From: Maribacter algarum (ex Lu et al. 2025) (nom. illeg.)
Lineage (GTDB): Bacteria > Bacteroidota > Bacteroidia > Flavobacteriales > Flavobacteriaceae
DNA: 64,000 bases
Assembly: GCA_947495915.1 (NCBI GenBank)
Contig: CANMAW010000004.1
Span: 1 to 64,000, forward strand
Reading direction: 5' to 3'
In this document: positions 27,225 through 34,356 of the stretch, piece after piece
Position numbering within the stretch: position 1 is the stretch's first letter
Layout: every line of letters begins with the position of its first letter
Made by a program: the position numbers and the translations under genes
The notes under the pieces: model-generated
Seen by the model: the letters and a program-made list of their open reading frames with translations, nothing else
What the model was told of the DNA's origin: nothing
Databases searched by the model: none

Positions 27225-27542
27225 TTAATCTTGGTACAAATACTTTTTAATTTGGGGTGCCTCCAACTTTTTCATAAAGGCTGTTTTAGGAAGAAACAGA
27301 TTAAAACCTTTGACAATCAGTAATACCCACCAAAAGATTGGTCCGATGGCCATAATATAAATGATAAAATTTGGGGTATCACCTTGTTGCATTAGTAAAA
27401 CTAAAGCCAGAATTATTAAAGTTCCGACAACAAACATTGGTATTGACCAATACCACGACTTTATAGCCGCTACACGCTTTCGAGCATTATTTAACATTAA
27501 CTCAGAATACTCGTGCTGCTGCCGGCAATTGCTATTATTCAT
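27225..27542 (-). CDS. 2TM domain protein (divergent copy)
   Basis: A 105-residue protein with two membrane helices (residues ~35-50 and ~62-80) and the order of the 2TM domain: a basic ARKRVAAIKSWYWS helix, two TM segments, then KAFMKKLEAPQIKKYLYQD. The last part is a degenerate form of the WEERQIQKYxxxE tail seen in its neighbours. It overlaps the preceding 2TM gene by 8 nt. It is the most diverged of the cluster and lacks the F/NPFLGKxWE box. Confidence 0.75.
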   Translation of the reverse strand: MNNSNCRQQHEYSELMLNNARKRVAAIKSWYWSIPMFVVGTLIILALVLLMQQGDTPNFIIYIMAIGPIFWWVLLIVKGFNLFLPKTAFMKKLEAPQIKKYLYQD

Positions 27543-27867
27543 CTTTCATATATTTTTGAATCTGTCGCGCTTCCCATTCTTTACCAAGAAACGGATTTTT
27601 AACAAAAACGCTGATTGCGTGAATAAGTAGCCCTATTCCCCATAAAATTATTGATCCGTATACATTCCAATTAATCCATTCTAAAAAATTAAGCCCTTCA
27701 ACACTTCTGTCATTTACAAGAAAGAAGCGAAAGTCATTTTTGATTAATAACATGACGGAATTCACGATTATGTAAACTGCTAAATGCCTGTAAAAACCTT
27801 TAATTCGATCAACTTTTCTTTGAGCCCTACCTAAGGGGGTGTTTGGTCTTTTGCTTTTTGCTTTCAT
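27535..27867 (-). CDS. 2TM domain protein
   Basis: A 110-residue protein starting MKAKSKRPNTPLGRAQRKVD; an upstream in-frame ATG at 27918 exists, but 27867 gives the usual length. It has the family order RKVDRIKGFYRHLAVYIIVN (first TM), a second TM near 65-85 (IILWGIGLLIHAISVF), and the conserved end KNPFLGKEWEARQIQKYMKDE. The role of 2TM proteins is unknown; they travel with LytS/LytTR systems, as here. Confidence 0.85.
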   Translation of the reverse strand: MKAKSKRPNTPLGRAQRKVDRIKGFYRHLAVYIIVNSVMLLIKNDFRFFLVNDRSVEGLNFLEWINWNVYGSIILWGIGLLIHAISVFVKNPFLGKEWEARQIQKYMKDE

Positions 27868-27883
27868 AATGAACTGTTTTTTA

Positions 27884-28222
27884 TTATTGATATTTTTCAG
27901 AATCGCGTCGTTCTTCATCTAAATACTTTTGAATTTGACGCTCTTCCCAATCTTTATTAAAAAACGGACTGAATGAGAATACTTTAAGACCGTGAAAAAA
28001 GATACCGATTCCCCAAAAAATCCAGGTAGAATATGTGCCAAAATTGCTTAATGATTGAAAAAAGCCTTGTCCATTATACATCAAACTCACGGTAACAACA
28101 ACACTAATCATAATGTTTACAAATACGTAAACCATTAAGTGTATATAAAAACCTTTCAGTTCTTCTACCTTTTTTTTAGCTCGCTCTTTTTTACTTAGAT
28201 TAACTTCGCTCATTAGTTCCAT
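27884..28222 (-). CDS. 2TM domain protein
   Basis: A 112-residue protein (MELMSEVNLSKKERAKKKVE start at 28222; ATG at 28213, which forms TAATG with the upstream stop, is an equal alternative). It has KKKVEELKGFYIHLMVYVFV then a second TM (STWIFWGIGIFFHGLKVF) and the tail FSPFFNKDWEERQIQKYLDEE. It is very similar in plan to its neighbours, indicating tandem duplication. It is translationally coupled to the upstream 2TM gene. Confidence 0.85.
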   Translation of the reverse strand: MELMSEVNLSKKERAKKKVEELKGFYIHLMVYVFVNIMISVVVTVSLMYNGQGFFQSLSNFGTYSTWIFWGIGIFFHGLKVFSFSPFFNKDWEERQIQKYLDEERRDSEKYQ

Positions 28223-28563
28223 CTGTTTAGATTCTCCTCTTCCTTCATAAATTCTTTGATTTTTCGTTCTTCCCATTGCTTTCCTAAAAACGGGTTAACT
28301 CCAAATACTTTAACGGCATTTAGTGCAATACCTAAACCCCAACCAAAAGCAGCCCATAAGAACCACATATAGTTCCATCCATTTGTATAGTAATTTAATG
28401 CTCCTAAAAAGCTTATAAAAATTACGTATGACATTAAACTCGAATAAAATTTCTTTACTTCTGCAATACGCTCTTTAGCTCTCAAATACTTTGCGTCTTG
28501 TTTGTAACTTGTCTGATTTAGTTCTAATAAGTCCATTTGATTTTTGTTTTTAAGGTTTGTCAT
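28213..28563 (-). CDS. 2TM domain protein
   Basis: A 116-residue protein, the first stand-alone 2TM gene after the kinase. It has a YLRAKERIAEVKKFYSSLMS helix, TM1 (YVIFISFLGALNYY), TM2 (LWAAFGWGLGIALNAVKVFG) and the box VNPFLGKQWEERKIKEFMKEE. Of the four stand-alone copies it most resembles the 2TM module fused to the kinase (GWGFG..AHGFEAFGYSPLF..GWEERKMREFM), suggesting recent copying between them. Confidence 0.87.
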   Translation of the reverse strand: MTNLKNKNQMDLLELNQTSYKQDAKYLRAKERIAEVKKFYSSLMSYVIFISFLGALNYYTNGWNYMWFLWAAFGWGLGIALNAVKVFGVNPFLGKQWEERKIKEFMKEEENLNRWN

Positions 28564-28650
28564 AATCGCTTATATCAAATTTCAATAATTAGTAGTCATT
28601 TTCTAAAAGTTACTTTCTGAATTGTTGATTTTGAGTTATGAATTGTAAAA

Positions 28651-29988
28651 TTAGAAATTTTCATCATCCATAAACTCGCGCATTTTGCGTTCTTCCCAAC
28701 CTTTACCAAACAAAGGGCTGTAACCAAATGCTTCAAAACCATGTGCCGTTACACCAAAACCCCAACCTAAGGTCGGAAAAATAGCCCAAGGAAAACTTGT
28801 AGTTTGATAATTGATAAAAATTAGAATTGGTATTACAAGACAATAGGCGAATAAATTTCCGTAAAAACCTTTGATAGCCTGTACGCGTTCTTTAGCCTTT
28901 TCGTAACGTTTATCTTCTATATATACTTTTTGCGTTTTCATTTGTGATACTTGTTTAGTCAGCATAGGTAGTTTTACACTAAAATCTGACGGAGACTTTG
29001 AAATCTCAACTTCTCTATTTGTTAAAATGGCATATCGTTGCTGAATATTAGTCAAGCCTACACCACTACTCTTTTTTACGACCTGTTTTTCTTGAAGATT
29101 ATTACTCACTACAAGTTCACCTTCATCTTCATATACCTTAATATGTAAAGGTTTATCTGACGTAACTACATTATGTTTTACTGCATTCTCAAGTAATAAT
29201 TGAAGCGAGAGAGGTATAATTTTAGCATCAGGATTACTACACTTATCAGGAATTTCAAAAACAATACTCTCTTCAAAGCGCATTTTTAAAAGTCGCACAT
29301 AGGTTTTAGCAAATTGCAATTCTTCATCTACAGATACCAAATCTTTATTTTTCTGCTCTAATACGTATCGGTAAACTTTAGAAAGCGAAGTGGTAAATTT
29401 TTGTGCTTGATAGGGGTCTTCTTCGATTAAACTTGTAAGTACATTTAAACTATTAAACAAAAAATGCGGATCTAGTTGGTTTTTTAAAGCATCAAATTTC
29501 GCTGAGGCTGTACCTGCAATAATCTTTTGTTCTTTTACTTTGTTTTCTTGTCTACGCTTATAAAAATAAAACGAATGAAATATGATTAAAACCACCAGTG
29601 TAATCAATAGTGATATATAATAATCGTCGAACCCAGGATCTGCTAAGAAAGTTTGTATTGGCCTTCCTAAAACACCTACAAAAATTATGGCTCTAGATAT
29701 AAAGATAGCGATAAAAGAAACCCCTAAATGTGCCGCAAAACTTCCTAGAATTAGCTTGGCTGTTTGAAATGACGGGGCAAATTTAGATTCAAAAAAGCGC
29801 CATACTATGGTGTTTGCGAAATACAAGAGTATTGACGGTATCATATTAAGATAATACTCTTGCCATACTCTATTCAAGTCAATATCCTGGTCGAAAGTGC
29901 CCATAATATAAAGAACGAACATAATTATGATATAAATCAAGGTTCCAATTAAAACGGCATTTCGTATATCTATAATGAGTTTCCGCAT
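28651..29988 (-). CDS. LytS-type sensor histidine kinase fused to a C-terminal 2TM domain
   Basis: A 445-residue membrane kinase. Four N-terminal TM helices (~10-30, 45-62, 78-105, 125-145) are followed by a linker and the His_kinase domain with KNQLDPHFLFNSLNVL (phospho-His175) and the HATPase part LQLLLENAVKHNVVTSDKPL and SSGVGLTNIQQRYAIL (N and G boxes). After ~residue 345 it continues into a full 2TM module: RYEKAKERVQAIKGFYGN, two TM helices, and SPLFGKGWEERKMREFMDDE. Transfer of phosphate to the LytTR regulator at 26373 is expected. The 2TM fusion ties the stand-alone 2TM proteins to signal sensing. Confidence 0.93.
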   Translation of the reverse strand: MRKLIIDIRNAVLIGTLIYIIIMFVLYIMGTFDQDIDLNRVWQEYYLNMIPSILLYFANTIVWRFFESKFAPSFQTAKLILGSFAAHLGVSFIAIFISRAIIFVGVLGRPIQTFLADPGFDDYYISLLITLVVLIIFHSFYFYKRRQENKVKEQKIIAGTASAKFDALKNQLDPHFLFNSLNVLTSLIEEDPYQAQKFTTSLSKVYRYVLEQKNKDLVSVDEELQFAKTYVRLLKMRFEESIVFEIPDKCSNPDAKIIPLSLQLLLENAVKHNVVTSDKPLHIKVYEDEGELVVSNNLQEKQVVKKSSGVGLTNIQQRYAILTNREVEISKSPSDFSVKLPMLTKQVSQMKTQKVYIEDKRYEKAKERVQAIKGFYGNLFAYCLVIPILIFINYQTTSFPWAIFPTLGWGFGVTAHGFEAFGYSPLFGKGWEERKMREFMDDENF

Positions 29989-29996
29989 ATAATTGT

Positions 29997-30620
29997 TTAT
30001 TCTTTACAATTTGCTACCATTGCTTTAGCTCTATCTTCACCCCAATTTGGATGAAACTTAGATACTGGTTTAAAGTTAGCGAAAAGTTCTAAAGATCGTT
30101 CTATGTCTTTACAGAAGGGGGCCGTATCTTGACCAAAATACTTTGCCGAACCCATATCCCATTCTGCTTTTGAAAACACCACTCTGGGGTTTTCTGGTTC
30201 TATCTCTGCAGCAGCAGCATACGCTGCAAGCACTTTACCTGATAACGACATACCATAGGTAGCACCATCAAAAGCTATCCAAGCGGTATAGGTCATTGCT
30301 TGTTGAACCATGATCTCAGGATTTTCAGGTGATATCGCTTTCGCTAAGTCAATAAATTGTTGTGCTTTTTCAAGTTGCTGTGTTAACTTCTCTTTGTCTT
30401 TTTCTCCGAAAGAAATGATGGTATTTATTTGCGCGACATAATAATAAGGCAACCAATTATCCATTTCAGCATTTGAAATACGTTCAAACATATTAGAGGC
30501 TTCTACCATCTTTCCTTCTCCCCAAAGCGCGAAAGCTTTTTCCATACCCTTGGTATACTGATCTTGGGCAAAAGTTATTGTAGATACTAAAAGGATTAAA
30601 ACTGTAATTACTTTTTTCAT
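29997..30620 (-). CDS. exported TPR-like protein of the kinase operon
   Basis: A 207-residue protein with a signal peptide (ITVLILLVSTITFAQ). The mature part is helical with TPR-like pairs: YTKGMEKAFALWGEGKMVEA then SNMFERISNAEMDNWLPYYY, EKAQQFIDLAKAISPENPEI, AYAAAAEIEPENPRVVFSKA. Near the C-terminus is APFCKDIERSLELFANFK. It ends 8 bp before the kinase start, so it may be a periplasmic input or scaffold for the kinase, which is inferred from position only. Confidence 0.8.
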   Translation of the reverse strand: MKKVITVLILLVSTITFAQDQYTKGMEKAFALWGEGKMVEASNMFERISNAEMDNWLPYYYVAQINTIISFGEKDKEKLTQQLEKAQQFIDLAKAISPENPEIMVQQAMTYTAWIAFDGATYGMSLSGKVLAAYAAAAEIEPENPRVVFSKAEWDMGSAKYFGQDTAPFCKDIERSLELFANFKPVSKFHPNWGEDRAKAMVANCKE

Positions 30621-30666
30621 GATTATTTGTTTTGATTTGCTCTCACTTTCGCAAGATCTGATTGAT

Positions 30667-31083
30667 TTATAAATTGATAATTTGTTTTAAATTTTCTTCT
30701 GCCACTTCAAATTTTGCAACTGACCATTTTGGTGGGCCAAAATTAGAAGGTGCATCGTTAGAGCTTCCTGTATCTTCGGTAGGAATACCAAATAAGGTAT
30801 CGAGTTTTCCGTCATTATCTTTATCGTGAAAAACTGAAATGGCGTAGATACCACTGGGTACACCAGTAAACTTTACCGTACTTTTACCATTTTCAATTTT
30901 TCCGAATGCCCCTTTAAAAACCTTCTTCAACCATTGCTCTTCTGAATTATAAAGTCCTACCAAAACTTGTCCTTCATCATTAGCAATATTGGTTACCTCT
31001 ACTTCTATAGTTGTTACTTCTGATTGGGCAGAAAGTATGGAAGAAATTAAAATCATACATATGGTAATAATTATTTTGATCAT
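30667..31083 (-). CDS. DUF2141 family periplasmic protein
   Basis: A 138-residue secreted protein (signal peptide IIITICMILISSILSAQ). The DUF2141 fold shows as TIEVEVTNIANDEGQVLVGL, NGKSTVKFTGVPSGIYAISV, FHDKDNDGKLDT (Asp-rich loop) and PPKWSVAKFEV. It is paralogous to the DUF2141 gene at 46608 with the same length and layout. It is the first gene of the operon that leads through the TPR protein, kinase and 2TM genes to the LytTR regulator; its promoter carries the shared LytTR-type repeats. The function of DUF2141 is unknown. Confidence 0.88.
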   Translation of the reverse strand: MIKIIITICMILISSILSAQSEVTTIEVEVTNIANDEGQVLVGLYNSEEQWLKKVFKGAFGKIENGKSTVKFTGVPSGIYAISVFHDKDNDGKLDTLFGIPTEDTGSSNDAPSNFGPPKWSVAKFEVAEENLKQIINL

Positions 31084-31106
31084 GGTTCTGTTTTTTAATT
31101 ACAGTT

Positions 31107-31176
31107 CAAAGATGTCAACAATTTCTCATACAAATGAAAAAGAAGTACTGAATTGTAGAAATATGCGACTGGAATG
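31107..31176 (-). promoter_or_regulatory. LytTR-type direct repeats and -7 box of the DUF2141/kinase operon
   Basis: Read toward the gene: CATTCCAGT (31176-31168), CAATTCAGT (31155-31147), 32 nt, then -7 box CATCTTTG (31114-31107), 23 nt before the ATG at 31083. The repeats start 21 bp apart. With its preceding A, the proximal repeat matches the LytTR consensus [TA][AC][CA]GTTN[AG][TG] in 8 of 9 positions. There is no good -33 TTG at normal spacing, as expected for an activator-dependent promoter. A third, looser copy (ACCGAACTA at 31188-31196 on the plus strand) lies a further 20 bp away. Confidence 0.7.
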
Positions 31177-31232
31177 TTATTCACTTTACCGAACTAGATC
31201 TTAAATGCGAGACAATAGCCTAAAGAGATTTG

Positions 31233-31655
31233 GTAACTCGCTAAGGATTCAAAAATCCTGAAGCCTCAGCAAACGCCATTGTAAACGGTTGGTTATATTC
31301 AGATGATATCGCCGAGCAAGATGAAGACCGATTCTTTTTTATTGTCGATAGAACAAAAGATATGATTATTCGAGGTAGACTCAATGTTTATCCCCGTGAG
31401 GTAGAAGAAATAATAATGAAACATAAAGCTGTTTCAATGGTAGCAGTTATTGGAGTTTCAGACGACGAAAAAGTAGAAGAAATAAAGGTTTTTGTAGTTC
31501 TTAACCAAGGTGCTACAACCACTACGGAAGAATTGATTACCTATACAAAATCTCATATTGCTGCTTATAAATATGCAAGAATTATTGAGCTTACCGAGGC
31601 TCTTCCAATGAGTGCTACTGGAAAAATTTTGAAAAAAGAACTACGAAAATTGTAA
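31233..31655 (+). pseudogene. remnant of an AMP-binding acyl-CoA ligase (C-terminus only)
   Basis: Only the C-terminal ~130 codons remain. In frame from 31245: GFKNPEASANAIVNGWLYSD, then DIAEQDEDRFFFIVDRTKDM, IIRGRLNVYPREVEEIIMKH and finally LPMSATGKILKKELRKL, which are the A8-A10 motifs of acyl-CoA synthetases including the catalytic Lys in GKILKK. An in-frame TAA interrupts homology at 31242, and nothing upstream resembles the ~400-residue N-terminal domain. The usual GG before NVYP is GR here. A downstream internal ATG at 31362 could still express a 97-residue fragment, but this is most likely decay after deletion. Confidence 0.85.
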
Positions 31656-31750
31656 CCAAAAAAAACCAAGCTCTTTTCAACTAAAATCGCCAAACCGCCT
31701 ATATTACAATAATTAATCCTTGTACGCGTTGTTGATTTATACTAAACATA

Positions 31751-31770
31751 AAGTAAGAATTAACTTACTT
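31751..31770. promoter_or_regulatory. inverted repeat before the GT4 gene
   Basis: AAGTAAG and CTTACTT (7 bp, perfect) are separated by AATTAA, 20 nt upstream of the start codon at 31790. The symmetric 20-bp site could be an operator. No regulator gene is adjacent except the receiver-fused GH130, which has no DNA-binding domain. Confidence 0.4.
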
Positions 31771-31789
31771 TTAATATAATAAACAACCA

Positions 31790-34060
31790 ATGAAAGTAGC
31801 GATACTAGGCAACTATTTACCGCGTAAATGCGGTATTGCAACATTTACAGCTAACCTTACAGCATCTATTCTTAAATCAGTATCTGAGGCAAAAAAACCA
31901 AACGACATTTTTGTAGTGGCTATGGATGATGGGCAATCACAATTTGAATATCCTGAAATTGTAAAGCACACCATTCAACAACAAGATCATGCTCAATATG
32001 AAAAAGCTGCAGAATACATTAACAATACCAAAGCCGATGTATGTATAATACAACACGAATTCGGAATTTTTGGCGGTGAAAGTGGTGTTTTTATTCTAAG
32101 CCTAATGAGCAAGTTAAATATGCCTATTATTACTACTTCGCATACCGTATTGAAAACACCAAGCTACCATGAAAGACATATCATGAAAAAAATTGGTCAG
32201 TTATCACAGCAAGTGGTGGTCATGAGTAATTTGGCGGTTAAATTTTTAACCAATATTTATAGTATTCCGGTTCAAAAGGTTTCGGTTATACAACACGGTG
32301 TTCCTGATTTTAGCTCTGTAAAACCAAGTAGATCAAACTTTAACTACAAGGGTAAAAAAGTACTAGGAACCTTTGGATTTTTAGGACGTAGCAAAGGAAT
32401 AGAAACGGTAATCAATGCTTTACCAGAAATTGTAAAACTCCATCCTGACGTGGTTTATGTGGTCATGGGGCAAACTCACCCAAATGTAAAAAAGCATAGC
32501 GGAGAAGAATACCGAAATTATTTAAAACAATTAGCTGCAACCAATAAAGTCGCTGAAAATGTCATTTTTGAAGATGGCTTTTTTGAAGAAGAAGACTTAC
32601 AGAAATTTTTATTAGGTGTAGATGTTTACATTACAGCCTATTTAAATGAAGCACAAATTACGAGCGGAACAATATCTTATGCTGTTGGGGCGGGTGCCTG
32701 TGTTTTATCTACCCCTTTTTGGCATGCAAAAGAACTTTTAGCCGAAGGAAGAGGTGATTTTTTCGATTTTGGAGAGAGCGATCAGTTATCAAAAAAACTA
32801 TGTTATTTATTAAATCATCCAGAAAAAATCGCAGCTATTAAAGAAAAAGCATCGGCTTATGGCAAAGAATTGTATTGGGATAAAATTGGAGGAGAATATC
32901 ATCAACTATTGCAATTAGCTATCAATAATTCTAAGAAAACAACTAAGAACATAAGCCGAAGTAGAGTTGTATTACCTCCTTTTAGTATGAGCCATATTAA
33001 ACGGCTAACCGACGACATGGGTATTTTAGAACACGCAAACTATTCGGTACCTAATTATAAAGAGGGGTATTGCATTGATGACAATGTTCGAGCGTTACTT
33101 CTCGTACTAATGGCAAATGAATTGGAAGTCGACAAAGAATCTATAGAACTTGCAGATACCTATTTAAGGTATATCAAATTAATGCAAAAGGATGATGGTT
33201 TCTTTCATAATGACATGTCTTACGACAAGAAATTTTTAGATGAAACGGGTTCTGAAGATTCTTTCGGAAGAACAATTTGGGCTATAAGCTATATGATTCG
33301 CTTAGCACCCAACGACAGTCACCTTCAATTTGCTAAAGATATTTTCTTTAATTCTTTGCCTAATTTTGAATCAGTACAATCTATTCGTGCTATAGCGAAT
33401 ATCATACTAGGTTTAGGTCATTTTCTAAAGCGTTACCCAGACAATGAAAATGTAATGCACATACTACAAGTGCTAACTTCAAAACTGTCGCGCCAATTTC
33501 AAGATGAAAGTAGTGAAGATTGGTGCTGGTTCGAACCTATACTAAGCTATGATAATGCCATGTTGCCTTTAGCACTATGGCAGAGTTATGCGATCACTCG
33601 CGATAAAAATGTTTATGATATTGCCTCTAAAACCACTGCATTTATTCATAACAAAACCTTTATAAATGATCAATTTTCTTTGGTCGGCAATGCTTGGCTA
33701 CATAAAGGTGATGAAAGACCTTCTGATGGCCAACAACCCATTGATGCGATGGCGATGGTAATGATGTACAGCATGGCATTTCAAGTGACCAAAAACACAA
33801 AGTATAGAGAATTTATGAATAAGGCCTTTATGTGGTTCTTAGGAGAAAATGATTTGTACATTCCGTTATATGACGAAGAGTCAAAAGGTTGTTGTGATGG
33901 TTTAGGTTCTAACAGTATAAACCGTAATCAAGGTGCTGAAAGTACAATCTCATATTTACTATCATACCTCACCGTATGGCAAACAGAAATGAACACCGCT
34001 TCATTAAATGCATTACTAGATCATGAGACATTACCAATCACAAATACTCTAAGTAATTAA
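31790..34060 (+). CDS. GT4 glycosyltransferase with C-terminal helical (six-hairpin-like) domain
   Basis: A 756-residue cytoplasmic protein. Residues 1-385 form a GT-B glycosyltransferase family 4 unit: GNYLPRKCGIATFTANLTAS at the start, ICIIQHEFGIFGGESG-like HEFG motif, GTFGFLGRSKGIETVINALP, and the donor-site YLNEAQITSGTISYAVGAG. Residues ~395-756 are all-helical with repeated D-N / G-x-F motifs (GYCIDDNVRALLLVLMANEL, DWCWFEPILSYDNAMLPLAL, DAMAMVMMYSMAF), resembling (alpha/alpha)6 barrels. It is convergent with a GH130 phosphorylase gene; such pairings suggest synthesis and turnover of a mannose-containing oligosaccharide, which is inferred. Confidence 0.85.
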   Translation: MKVAILGNYLPRKCGIATFTANLTASILKSVSEAKKPNDIFVVAMDDGQSQFEYPEIVKHTIQQQDHAQYEKAAEYINNTKADVCIIQHEFGIFGGESGVFILSLMSKLNMPIITTSHTVLKTPSYHERHIMKKIGQLSQQVVVMSNLAVKFLTNIYSIPVQKVSVIQHGVPDFSSVKPSRSNFNYKGKKVLGTFGFLGRSKGIETVINALPEIVKLHPDVVYVVMGQTHPNVKKHSGEEYRNYLKQLAATNKVAENVIFEDGFFEEEDLQKFLLGVDVYITAYLNEAQITSGTISYAVGAGACVLSTPFWHAKELLAEGRGDFFDFGESDQLSKKLCYLLNHPEKIAAIKEKASAYGKELYWDKIGGEYHQLLQLAINNSKKTTKNISRSRVVLPPFSMSHIKRLTDDMGILEHANYSVPNYKEGYCIDDNVRALLLVLMANELEVDKESIELADTYLRYIKLMQKDDGFFHNDMSYDKKFLDETGSEDSFGRTIWAISYMIRLAPNDSHLQFAKDIFFNSLPNFESVQSIRAIANIILGLGHFLKRYPDNENVMHILQVLTSKLSRQFQDESSEDWCWFEPILSYDNAMLPLALWQSYAITRDKNVYDIASKTTAFIHNKTFINDQFSLVGNAWLHKGDERPSDGQQPIDAMAMVMMYSMAFQVTKNTKYREFMNKAFMWFLGENDLYIPLYDEESKGCCDGLGSNSINRNQGAESTISYLLSYLTVWQTEMNTASLNALLDHETLPITNTLSN

Positions 34061-34080
34061 GCATAAAAAAAAGACTACAT

Positions 34081-34121
34081 AAAAAAAAGCCCAGTGATAA
34101 TTTACTGGGCTTTTTAGCGTC
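34081..34121 (+). terminator. terminator, copy 1 of a duplicated unit
   Basis: A stem of AAAAAGCCCAGT and ACTGGGCTTTTT with an 8-nt loop, 20 nt after the glycosyltransferase stop. Positions 34082-34121 are identical over 40 bp to 34301-34340. Confidence 0.85.
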
Positions 34122-34300
34122 TATCAAATAATGTTCAGGCGAGTATATTTTTTAGGCATTTTGAACACCAGTTTGATTTATTTCAACACCTAATTAATAA
34201 GTAAACAGCAATAAGTAGAGCACCATGTAATGAGGTGCTAAATCTAATTAAAGTCTCTATTACTCAGGCGCTAAGTACCTAATAGCTAACAAATAAGTAT
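34122..34300. other. spacer between duplicated terminators
   Basis: No gene. The bases after copy 1 (AGGCGAGTATATTTTTTAGG) resemble the end of the GH130-receiver gene after copy 2 (AAGCGAGTATTTTCTTTAAC), suggesting a decayed duplicate. A small hairpin AGCACC (34219-34224) / GGTGCT (34234-34239) is also present. Confidence 0.5.
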
Positions 34301-34340
34301 AAAAAAAGCCCAGTGATAATTTACTGGGCTTTTTAGCGTC
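34301..34340 (-). terminator. terminator, copy 2 of a duplicated unit
   Basis: The hairpin (GCCCAGT 34308-34314, ACTGGGC 34323-34329, with A and T runs outside) is the same 40 bp as copy 1. In this position it terminates the GH130-receiver gene whose stop is at 34357. The A run on one side and T run on the other let it work both ways. Confidence 0.8.
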
Positions 34341-34356
34341 GATAATAGAAAAGAGT

